A stretch of DNA of 64,000 bases from Rhineura floridana. Its lineage: Eukaryota; Chordata; Lepidosauria; Squamata; Rhineuridae. This document shows, piece after piece, positions 44,218 to 54,320 of the stretch (position 1 is the stretch's first letter; each line of letters opens with the position of its first letter). A model generated the notes under the pieces. The model made no database searches. It had not been told where the DNA came from and saw only the letters and a program-made list of their open reading frames with translations. The stretch spans positions 73,445,120 through 73,509,119 of the forward strand of contig NC_084482.1 in NCBI RefSeq assembly GCF_030035675.1. The letters run 5' to 3'. The translations under genes were made by a program, and so were the position numbers.

Positions 44218-46365
44218 AGCAGCCAAGAGGGTAGGAGTGAAAGGGAGTGATTTGGGATGAGGGGTGGGGGAAGGAAAATAGAGTGATGGGTGGAAGGCAG
44301 AAGAGAGAAAGTGAAGTGCTGCAGGAGCTTAGAGAGAAGGCATGTTTGCACACACATGCTGGATCCAATGAAACAGATCTTCTTAAAATTGCATATTTTT
44401 TCATGGTTCTTTCTCCCTCCCCATAATTGCTGCCAAATCTATCTCCATTGATTGAACCATAACAATAATGGATGCTTTGCAGCACTGCCATAGTGCAAAA
44501 ATGTGAATCTGAGGCATGGATACTTACGGATTCTCATATATATATATATATATTTTCCAAAGGATCACTGAAAACCCACTATCAAATCATAGATCGCATC
44601 TGCGCCCACAGATTTGTCTTCTGTGTTTTGGTGGTGGTTTTGTTGTCATCCTATGCAAATCATTATCATCATCTTGAAGATTTGTGAAGATCTGTGCCTC
44701 GCATCAATGTTTTTGTGATGCTGGCAAGCACCAGTTCCGTGATTTTTTACTGTGCAGTCTTCCAGTGCAATCTTTAATTTTAAATCTGCTGGATCAGACT
44801 TTTTCCCAGACCTCATGGAAAAGCAAAGTGTGTGTGCATGCATGCATGCGTCCATGCTTTGTATGTTTCTGTCTGTCGGCATAACTTAAGGGAGAGAAGC
44901 AACCAGAAGAACAGGTACCTACAGCACTCTCTTAAAATTCAAAATGTGCCGTCAAGCCCCCAAAAGGTATATTCCATTCATTTACAAAGAACTATGTCTG
45001 TCACAAGCATCTTGTTCCTCTGGCTTAAACATATAGGCATGTCCAGAATCTTTCCTGCTGATCTCTTCTTCCCAGGCTTAGTGAATGCATAACTGAACAC
45101 TGCTCAGCAAGCTCTCCATCTTTGTTTTGTTGGTTAGCTTTGGGGAGGCTCAAACAGTTGTTTCTTGAATTGCATTTCAATCCTATGCTTGTTTACGCAG
45201 GAGCAAGAAATGTGTGCATGGGATCGCAGCCTCAAACTCACATTGGCAAAGTTTGAGAATCCATGTTTTAAGGAGTCATGCACAAATATTTCTAGCCACT
45301 TGTAGTTAAGTACCTGAATGGTTTGTACACCTTCTAGCCCGAGGGTGTCAACTCTTCCAACACAAATGGTGTGTAATATTTTAATATTACAATTGACAGT
45401 GACTCTCCATGATAGTTTTCGTTCTCTCTAAGGCCTGTATTGCTTCTGTCACATCCCTACTTATTTAATAAATAAATAATTTAACAACAAAGAATACTCC
45501 TTTCTGCTCTGTTTGTCTATTGCTGTGCTGGAAACATTTTTTTAATGTGTTGTGTTGACTAAGTTAGTAAAGTCAGGTTTTTATCTCATTGTATTCCTAC
45601 TAGAACAGAAAGATATTTTGCTATGTAGAATGCAGGGCTCTTCCCGAGCCTTTTGTGGCTCCCTTTTCTACACACACCACTTTCCTTTTCTTTCATTTTT
45701 GCATAGCTCTCTTTGCTGCAAACCTAGCTTAATGTAAGCTCTCTTAGGTTTCTCTGCTTTGCATGTATAGATATCTTCATCCCAAATGTTTTCAAGCTTT
45801 GGGAAATCCTACACAGAAACTAGAACACCTGTGATGCAAATGTTGTAAAGAAATCAGCCAGAATATGGCAGTATGTTCCTGCTTTCCAAATTAACATGGG
45901 ATACCCTAGTCCTGTGTGTGTAAAATGTAAATATGACCATTTGATCATTGGATTGATGTAGGAACTCTGGGAATGGCCATTCCTTCAGAAGGGGACTAAC
46001 TTTAGCAGCCATTTGATAAGATGGTATTAGGAAGATGCAGGAATTCCTGACATAAAGCTGCAATACTCTGCCACTTGCTCAAGTTTAAAGCCACAGAGGT
46101 GAAGTATTGCAGCATTGTAGTGGATGCTGCATTTTCCCCTAACACACAGCTTTGGAGTACATCCTTCATTGGGGTTTGATTTCTGTTTAAATATACTTCT
46201 GTGGAAAGATACACATCTGAATAGGGATGTGCTAGAATTCCACCCAATTCAGATTTTGTACTGAATTTCCCAATTAGCTTATTCATTGCGGATCAGATTT
46301 TTATGTAGCAATTTTCTACGGCTAATTTCAAAACCTGATGTTTTGTTAAGAAAATCTGCTTCTAA
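44218..46365. other. no gene seen
   Basis: Contains an AT microsatellite at 44538-44555, a GCATGCAT run near 44837-44848 and unique-looking AT-rich sequence. A half-copy of the CAATCCTATG repeat is at 45178-45235. No exon or element was supported. Confidence 0.45.
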
Positions 46366-46495
46366 AATATCGATATTAAGAATTATAATTTTATCAATAT
46401 TTCCTTTCCTTTACTGATATTTCCTTTCAAAATATCAACATTTCCTTTAAATATCTATATTTCCTTTATATATTAATATCAGTATTTTTTGTGAG
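46366..46495. repeat. AT-rich tandem repeat, about 20-bp period
   Basis: TATTTCCTTT recurs at near-regular spacing (about 46402, 46425, 46446, 46465), each with an AATATC or ATATC neighbour: roughly four imperfect units. Confidence 0.6.
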
Positions 46496-46751
46496 GAAAA
46501 AAATGGATGGGTAACAGCAGCAGCTAACAGACAAAAAACAAACTTGAATAGATACCAGCCTGTTAGGTTGACAGAATGCTTTTGAACTGGCACTGGCTAA
46601 TAGATCCCATCCCCACATTTGAATACCTGCCTTAGGTATTAATCATCTACCAAGGGTTGTTTGGATGGTATTTAACATGGTATTTAAGTTATACTCAGAG
46701 TAGTTTATTCTCACACTGGATATCATTCTCTATCCATACCACATGGGACAG

Positions 46752-46835
46752 CCTTTCCCAAGCTGGTACCCTCTAGATTTTTAGACTAAAACACTCATCA
46801 CCCCTGACCATTGGTCATACTGACTGAGGCTAATA
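46752..46835. repeat. palindromic interspersed repeat, TCCCATCATTCCTGA family (decayed)
   Basis: CCTTTCCCAAGCTGGTACCC and CACCCCTGACCATTGGTCAT match the family order. Confidence 0.4.
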
Positions 46836-47042
46836 GTGTCAAGAATAGCTAATTTTGGTCAAGCTGAAATGGGTCAACCAGAGAGAATTCTGGGAGCCTG
46901 TGGGTCCCTGGGACACCCTACTGGGGGAGATCCGTGGCTCAGTGCCATACACACAATTTGCAACCTTGCAAGAAGATGCAGCTGAACCTTAGCTGTTATC
47001 CCTTATCGGCTTCCTGAGATCAAAAGTCAAGAAGAGGGGGTG

Positions 47043-47640
47043 TTGTAGATCAGGACCCCTGGGTGAGGCTGTCTAGCCCCCTTATCTTCAAAGACTTCAA
47101 AGGAGTGGATCATGGCAGGGGTGGAATATGATATGGCTATTTGCCTCCCCCCTCCCTGTGGACCAAGGAACTCCATAAAAATGAAGGATATTCCTTCAGT
47201 TGTTGTTCTCTATTTCCATTTACTTGACTCGCCTGAAGCTTTACAGAAAAGAAATCCATTTGGGGACCAGGCTATTCTACTGTGAGTATAGGATCTTAGT
47301 TTAGAAAGTTCTTTGTTATGTTCCTTGACTGTATTGAACCTCTCACCTTTGTTATGCCAGTGTATCTCATGTAGCCTGGCTGAGGGTAATTAGCTTTGAG
47401 GCAACAATTGCTGCTCTCTTTTTGTATATACTTTTCTTTTCTTTTAAATAAACTACTCTTTTATAAATGGCTTGAAACTAATGATTCTAAATCTAGTCCT
47501 TGATCGCTGAATGCTACTGATTACTGATAATGTGAGTTAATACCCTTAGAACTCACATAGTTCTCTGAGATCCCCTTGCTCAGAAAAGGAAGCTGGAAAA
47601 AAGGGGTGGTGGCAGTTCTACCATTGGTTTAATCCTGAAG
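47043..47640 (+). repeat. possible LTR plus leader of a retroelement
   Basis: From TGTTGTAGATCAGGACCC the block has ATAAAAATGAAGG (TATA-like, about 47175), AATAAACT (about 47447), and ends near GAACTCACA. A leader with GGGGTGGTGGCAGTTCTACC follows at about 47603, similar to one at 5570. No second LTR, no coding region and no target duplication were identified. Confidence 0.4.
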
Positions 47641-47859
47641 GAGGGATAGTTTGCCTGGGAAGCAGAGACCCAAGGGAGTTGGGACTGTTCTCAGAAGCAA
47701 AGAACCCCCCTTGGGGCTTTGAGGACAAGGGACCCCAGGGGGACAATTCTTTGACAAATAGGAGTTGTAGGAGGGCATCATGTTGGGAAAGGCTAACACA
47801 GAACATGTCCAAATGTAGTAGGACTCAGACTAGGTTCTTCATGCATTTTTGCAAAAGTT

Positions 47860-48655
47860 GAGTACACATTGAAGTGTGTTTAGCCATTGATAAGACAGGT
47901 GGCAATATGCTTGAACGTATGTTATTGATTAAACAGCACTTTTTGATCCATGATGTGTCAAAGAGACTGATGAGCAACAGGAAAACAAGGGAAGTCAGTA
48001 GGACATTTTTCAGTCATGAGTTTGTTAGTACACTGAGCAACATCAGCACTTGCTACTGATATTTTTGAATACAGTACTAATGATGAACACTTCATTTACG
48101 TTTACACACACCACCTTAAATTTTGACAGAAAGAGAATGTATTGACCAGTGATACTGAGTTCCAGGGATAAAACTGAAAGAGTTAAAGGTTTCACTTTGT
48201 GCTGATGGAAGTATTTTTCTTATTATGGCATGGGAGTGATTTATGTGTGCAAGTTTTTTGCAGTGTCTGCATGATGTTGGCATCAAAATGGCAGTCTGTA
48301 TTTCGCCTCCTCCCCACTCCCTTTAATCCAGATTTAGCCTTTCTGGGGGAAATCTAATAATCTTTTTAAAACGTTTCCAACAACCAATTTGTGATATTTT
48401 AATGACCCATGTACAATATTAAGCCCCCGTCTGGAAGCACCCTAAGAAGTTTCATTACACCAGTTTAGGCTGACGAGATTTCTACTACATGGCTGTAGTC
48501 AAGGAGATTTTGTGATTAAGAGCAGCCTGTATCAAGAAAATGGCAGTCAATATTAATCCTGAGATTAGCCTGAGAGCTTGAAAATGTGTGGTCAGCTTCT
48601 GTTAAATTGACTCAGAAAATAAAGTTGTAATTGCGGGTTTTTGTCCCTTCTTGTA
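47860..48655. other. no gene seen
   Basis: AT-rich, unique-looking sequence; nothing supported. Confidence 0.45.
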
Positions 48656-48659
48656 TCCT

Positions 48660-48725
48660 TTAAGTTGCTGCCCTGGGATCCTACGGAGAAAGGGTGGGAT
48701 ATAAATCTAATAAATAAATAAATTG
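48660..48725 (+). mobile_element. LINE 3' tail fragment
   Basis: TTGCTGCCCTGGGATCCTAC then GAAAGGGTGGGATATAAATC and a TAAA repeat, the L2-like ending. Confidence 0.5.
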
Positions 48726-49036
48726 AACTCGCATCCTATCTGTTGTGCTCAGTGCCACATGCATTTATATGTAAGCCACTTTGTGAAGGCCTTTTACTTG
48801 GAACAATGAAGACACAAATACAAAAATAAAATAAATTGGCTCCTTTCCCAGTGTAACCCCACTACCTGCCATAATTTTTAATTGTATAAAAGCCCGAAAT
48901 ACAGTCAGCAAAAAAATAGACCTGTGCTTAATTTACCAAACATATCCTGTCTACAATATTTGTTTTCTATTTACTGCAGAATTAGATGTCCTCTGACCAT
49001 CTCCACCATAGGCTGACTGAGAATAAAGATTTTTAA

Positions 49037-49790
49037 TGATTTATTTATTATTTAGTTTGTATTCTGCCCTTCCTCCCAGCAGGAGCCCAGGGCGGCAAAC
49101 AAAGTGCTAAAAACTCTTTAAAACATCATAAAAACAGATCTTAAAATAAATTAAAAGAAAACAGCATTAAAAACATTTAAAAAAACTTTAAAAAAGGATT
49201 AAAAACATTATAAAAAAACATATTAAGCAATTCTAACACAGACACAGACTGGGATAGGTCTCAACCTAAAAGGCTTGTTGAAAGAGGAAAGTCTTCAAAA
49301 GGCACCGAAAAGATAGCAGAGATGGTGCCTGCCTAATATTCAAAGGGAGGGAATTCCACAGGGTAGGTTCCACACTAAAGGTCCGTTTCCTATATTGTGC
49401 AGAACGAGCCTCCTGATAAGATGGTATCTGCAGGAGGCCCTCACCTGCAGAGCGCAGTGCTCGACTGGGTATATAAGGGGTAAGACGGTCTTTCAGATAT
49501 CCTGGTCCCGAGCTGTATAGGGCTTTGTACACCAAAACTAGAACCTTGAACTTGGCCCTGTAGCAAATGGGCAGCCAGTGCAATTCTTTCAGCAGCGGGG
49601 TGACATGTTGGCTATACTGTGCCCCAGTGACCAGTCTCACCACCACATTTTGCACCAGCTGCAGCTTCCGGACCAACCTCAAGGGCAGCCCCACATAGAG
49701 CGCATTACAGTAATCCAGCCTGGAGGTTACCAGTGCGTGGACAACAGTGGTCAGGCTCAGCTGTACCTTTTTATAGGCGCACAGGGTCAA
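49037..49790 (-). mobile_element. L2-like LINE 3' fragment
   Basis: The tail, read in +, starts ATTTATTATTTAGTTTGTAT, then TGCCCTTCCTCCCAGCAGGA. The - strand frame 49790-49266 covers the RT C-terminus: SRLDYCNALYVGLPLRLV, LKELHWLPICYRAKFKVL, and TLWNSLPLNIRQAPSLLSF, ending in QQAF before the stop. Same subfamily as 50905-52618. 5'-truncated near 49765-49790. Confidence 0.85.
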
Positions 49791-49867
49791 GTGACTTTAA
49801 TCCATTCAATGACTGGCCACCTCTGCTCTTGTAAGCTTCAGATAGATATCTAGAAAGTATTATCATT

Positions 49868-50060
49868 ATTTATTACATTTATACCCTGCCTTTCTTTGTT
49901 CATGAAACCTAAGGCGGCTTACATATGGTTCCCAGGCGGTCTCCCATTCAGGGACTCACCAGACCTGACCCTCCTTAGGTTCAGCAGGGAGCTGGCCTTA
50001 TGTGCCTTCAGACCATAGCCTGGGGCCAGTACAAGTAGGAGTGAGATGGCTCCCTCCAAG
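49868..50060 (-). mobile_element. 5S-rRNA-derived SINE with an L2-like tail
   Basis: Bases 49930-49998 are a decayed reverse complement of 5S rRNA: CCCAGGCGGTCTCCCATTCA, then ACCAGACCTGACCCTCCTTA, covering the internal pol III promoter region. In the - orientation the tail follows: ATATGTAAGCCGCCTTAGGT, then AAAGAAAGGCAGGGTATAAA and an AATAA repeat, of LINE L2 type. 5S-derived SINEs (SINE3 class) with LINE-borrowed tails are known in vertebrates; I cannot name this family. Confidence 0.65.
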
Positions 50061-50079
50061 CTCATTTTGGAAGAGCTTT

Positions 50080-50900
50080 GGGAGTCATTCAAAACACTTG
50101 TTACTATGTTAGCAGACAGGTGTGAACAAAACTTACCAAGGGGTTGATTGTAAGCAGTACATTATCCTAAATAATGTAGGAAGTAACTTTTAGAAACTGG
50201 TGGCAAATCTGTATTTCCAAAGTATAATCTCAGTGATAGCAGGCAAGGGTAGAAGAGTCCCAGTTGCTATCTGATGGTGAGGGAGGTATTCAGGTTACCT
50301 TGCTGAAATGAAAAGAGTGGTCTCATAATAAGTGTTCTGCTGATTGAAAGAACTTTCTTGCTTTTATCCTGATGTCACACTGAGTCTATTTCAGATCCAC
50401 CAGCCTCTTAAAGACTCCAACTGTCAGCACACAAAGACCTCTTTTGTAAACTCACAGTTCCTTCTTCTTAGCAGCTGTATCTGTAGCTTCCTTCTGTGAG
50501 GTACTTGCCATTATGTTTCTGATATTTAAGTTTTAAATCTGACAAAGGGTGGGGTCTTTGATTGTGGAGCAGCAAGAATGGAGAGCTCCAGTTGACAACA
50601 ATCAACAAAATGTTCAGTCGGTATCAGTGACCAATGAACATGGTAGGAAGAGTTCTCATAGATTCAGAAGGTGAAGCAACTGCCCTTAACATTTTTGGCT
50701 ACCTCTTCAGATCCATATCTGAATGCTTTCGGGCTTTGTAAAATCAACAGCGAGGGAGTGTGACATCTGTGTGCAGAGGCAGTGGATAGAAGTGATCTTG
50801 CTAATCAATTTGTGGTAAAATGGATCTGGTTGTTAAGTTTTGCCCACACAGTTAATTACCCCATACCTGGTACTATTCTGTTGTTGTTTTCATTGGAATT
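50080..50900. other. no gene seen
   Basis: Unique-looking sequence between two LINE-derived blocks, with no motif supported. Confidence 0.45.
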
Positions 50901-50904
50901 GTAG

Positions 50905-52618
50905 CAGTGTCTCTTTATTTATTTATTTATTTATTTATTTATTATTTGATTTATATCCCGCCCTTCCTCCCAGCAGGAGCCCAGGGCGGCAAACAAAAGC
51001 ACTAAAAATACTTTAAAACATCATAAAAACAGACCTTAAAATACATTAAAACAAAACAACTTTAAAAACATTTTTTTAAAAAGCTTTGAAGACATTTTCT
51101 TTAAAAAGGTTAAAAACATATTGTTAAAAAAAAGGTTTAAAAGCGTATTAAAAAGCAATTTCAAAACAGACGCAGACTGGGATAAGGGCTCTACTTAAAA
51201 GTTTTGTTGAAAGAGGTAGGTCTTCAGTAGGCTCTGAAAAGATAACAGAGATGGTGCCTGTCTAATATTTAAAGGGATGGAATTCCAAAGGTTAGGCACC
51301 ACCACACTAAAGGTCTGTTTCCTATGTTGTGTGGAACAGACCTCCTGATAGGATGGTATCTGCAGGAGGCCCTCACCTGCAGAGCGCAGTGATCGACTGG
51401 GTATATAAGGGATAAGATGGTTTTTCAGGAATCCTGGTCCCAAGCTGTATAGGGCTTTGGACACCAAAACTAGAACCTTGAACTTAGCCTGGTAGCTAAT
51501 AGGTAACCAGTGCAATTCTTTCAGTACTGGGGTGACATGTTGGCAACACCTTGCCCCAGTGAGCAGTCTCGCTGCTGCATTTTGCACCAGATGCAGCTTC
51601 CAGACCATCATCAAGGATAGCCCCATATAGAGTGCATTACAGTAATGGAGGCTGGAGGTTACCAGTGCATGGACAACAGTGGTCAGACTATCCCAGTCCA
51701 GAAACAGCCGCAGCTGTCTTACCAGCTGCAGCTGGTAAAAAGCACTCCTAGCCTCTGAGGTCACCTGGGCCTCTAGCGACAAAGATGGATCCAGGAGCAT
51801 CCCTAGACTACAAACCTGCTCTTTCAGAGGGAGTACGACCCCATCCAGAGCAGGCAACTGACCAATTATCTGAACTTGGGAACCACCAACCCACAGTGCC
51901 TCTGTCTTGTCAGGATTCAGAGTCAGTTTATTGGCCCTCATCCAGCCCACCCCTGAGTCCAGGCAGCAGTCCACGGCTTGCACAACCTCTCCTGATTCAG
52001 ATGTTACAGAGAAATAGAGCTGGGTATTGTCAGCGTACTGCTGACACCTTGCCCCAAATCTCCTGATGACTGCTCCCAAGGGCTTCATATAGATGTTAAA
52101 TAGCATGGGGGACAAGATGGTACCCTGCAGCACCCCACAGCACAACTGCCAGGGGGCTGAAAGACAATCACCCAATGCTGTTCTCTGAAAATGACCCTGG
52201 AGATAGGATCAGAACTACTGTAAAACAGTGCCTCCAATACCCATCTCACCAAATTGACCCAGAAGGATATCATGGTCAATGGTATCAAAAGCCGCCGAGA
52301 GAGCCGATTCAGTCCCATAACCAGGCCTGAACCCAGGCTGGAATGGGTCAAGATAATCTGTTTCATCCAAAAGTACTTGCAATTGCTACACCAAATCATC
52401 TTCTATAAAAAGGGGATATTTGCTACTGGGTGGTAGTTGTTGCAAACCAATGGGTCCAGGGTGGGCTTTTTCAGGAGTGGTTGGATCACTGCCTTTTTCA
52501 GGACGGTTGGAACCACTCCCTCCCTTAATGATGCGTTGACCACACCCTGGATCAACTCGATTAAACTCCATTGGCAAGCTTTAATAAGCCAAGAAGGGCA
52601 AGGGTCGAGAGGATATGT
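50905..52618 (-). mobile_element. L2-like LINE, 5'-truncated
   Basis: The tail (+ reading) is a TTTA repeat at 50913-50945, then TATATCCCGCCCTTCCTCCC. The - strand coding region runs from about 52618 (PLDPCPSWLIKA) to the LPLNIRQAPSLLSF end at about 51200. A stretch near 52590-52620 is where the copy is cut off. Same subfamily as 49037-49790. Confidence 0.85.
51195..52618 (-). pseudogene. L2-like LINE ORF2, reverse transcriptase part
   Basis: The frame containing NASLREGVVPTVLKKAVIQP (about 52550-52480) leads through a broken palm (52399-52085) to 52175-51195, which has LQGTILSPMLFNIYMKPLG (usual GVPQGS here reads GVLQGT), a QYADNTQLYFS box where the catalytic YADD is YADN, and a full C-terminus. 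Loss of the second catalytic Asp means the RT could not work even without the frame breaks. Confidence 0.8.
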
Positions 52619-52637
52619 TGGACTCTTATCACCTGAC

Positions 52638-52705
52638 TGGTGATCAGGAATGATGAAGTTGTAGTCTAACAACATTTGTAGGGCCACAGGTTAGCCAATC
52701 CTGAT
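52638..52705. repeat. palindromic interspersed repeat, TCCCATCATTCCTGA family (right arm)
   Basis: GAATGATGAAGTTGTAGTCT, CAACATTTGTAGGGCCACAG. Confidence 0.5.
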
Positions 52706-53407
52706 GAAAAGGCTAGAAAGATCCACCTCATGGTCTGGGTAGGTTTTCTGGTTCACACTGAGAAGCTATGTAAGTGTCTCCAAGGACAGAAGAGAGAGCT
52801 GTCCATATACATCAGTGCAGAAACTATGGAATTTAATATAGCTAGGCTTGGACACAAGTGCATCCATCCCTTCCTTCCCCCACAAAAAAATAAATAAATG
52901 GAGAAAATCACTGCCAAACAGCCCAGTGGGGATTGATCATGTTCATTGGGCATGGACTGCTGGCCATTGGGTGGCTGGGCAGGGGTGAGGAGGAAATGGG
53001 AGAGGAAATGTCGGAGCCGGGAGGAGTGGCTGAAACCCTAAACAGAAGTACTCCGCCCTGCAATGTTTCCTTTTCTGTTTTCCATCATAGGTTCCACAGT
53101 TTCTCAAGTAAATGTTGATTATGATCCTTTGATGAGCAAGAACTTCCCTGGATATTTTATCACCTCACTAATCATCTCAAGAATTTAGTGTCATTCCTGT
53201 TCCATACTACATGCCAATTAACGTCAGCCCTCTTCACTTGTTATAGAGTGTGTAGAAAGTGTGGATCTGTGCCATCTCTACCACCACCACAACAACATGC
53301 TTTGTCGGGCAACGAGGTCTTAAGGGGGCTTATAAGCATGTTTGCTTGAGTTAGCTTATAAGCCTGGGATCAGGAGCACTGCACAATGTGACTTCCCCAT
53401 CGCAGGG
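52706..53407. other. no gene seen
   Basis: Unique-looking sequence up to the hAT target site; no motif supported. Confidence 0.45.
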
Positions 53408-53415
53408 ACCCTAGT
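53408..53415. repeat. 8-bp hAT target-site duplication, left copy
   Basis: ACCCTAGT, repeated exactly at 56900-56907. Confidence 0.8.
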
Positions 53416-54304
53416 CAGGCCCACCCTTAGCATGTGTGGGGCCCACAGCAAAAGCATAGTTGGGGCTCCCCCATGAGCACCACTTTCGTATTTTCTGTTT
53501 TTATCTCGATCTCAACTTGTATTCATTATAAATATCTAAAATAATAATAAATTATAGATAGATCTACGAAATTAAAATGAAATTATCACAACGTAAACAA
53601 AAAATGAATTAAGAAAAAAGGAGATGCAGTGGTACTTATCCCAGTGGCTCATGGAATTTGGAGTCCAAAAACATCTGGAGGGCACTAGGTATCCTGCATC
53701 CCTGATTTAGGCCAGCCATTTCAACAAAAAACTTAACTTTTTTTTTGGTGTAACGTATACACCTAAAAGTGTAACACTGGAATGAAGTAAATGAGTCTGA
53801 TTCAGGCACACTCCTCAGAGTGTAGATTATTGGCTGCAATTCCCTGTCAAGTATATACTCAGTGGCAAACCTGGGTTTCCTTAATGTGTGAAAAGTTGCT
53901 CCTGAGAGATCCAGGATTCGCAGCGGCAAACTGTACCGTACCAAGTATGTTTGTTTTTTGTCACGTCATATGTGGAACCGCCCAGGGTAAAAACAGCCCT
54001 TGATCATGTGCAGACGGCCTTGCCTTTGCTGTGTAACGACACAGCCTCCCGATACACTTTTTAAGGTAGACAGAATGGCTTCCGGTTACAGAGTGTGTGA
54101 TGTTTTCAGTCAACGTGGGGCCCCGGGGTCTCTCAGTTTAGTTTCCTGAAAGCCTCTGACTTCTAGAGAGCTCCCCCTCCCCCACCAGATATGTGTGCGG
54201 GAGGGAGGCTGCTTTTATCTGGCTGAGGGCACTCTGCACACACTCAAATGGAGTCTCTTTTTTAAATTATTTTTAAAGAAAACCTGCTCCAAGTGTTCCA
54301 GGTT

Positions 54305-54320
54305 GAGAGTGGCGATTCTC
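54305..54320. repeat. 16-bp target-site duplication, left copy
   Basis: GAGAGTGGCGATTCTC, repeated exactly at 56462-56477 after the A-tail. The top-strand junction is TT then GAGA, near the L1 endonuclease preference. Confidence 0.9.

Noticed and set aside
44820-44884. Regulatory element from a GCATGCAT run
   Set aside because: Short alternating purine-pyrimidine run with no other support; may adopt Z-DNA but no function follows.
49930-49998. 5S rRNA gene
   Set aside because: Only part of 5S is present, with many changes, and it continues into a LINE-type tail.
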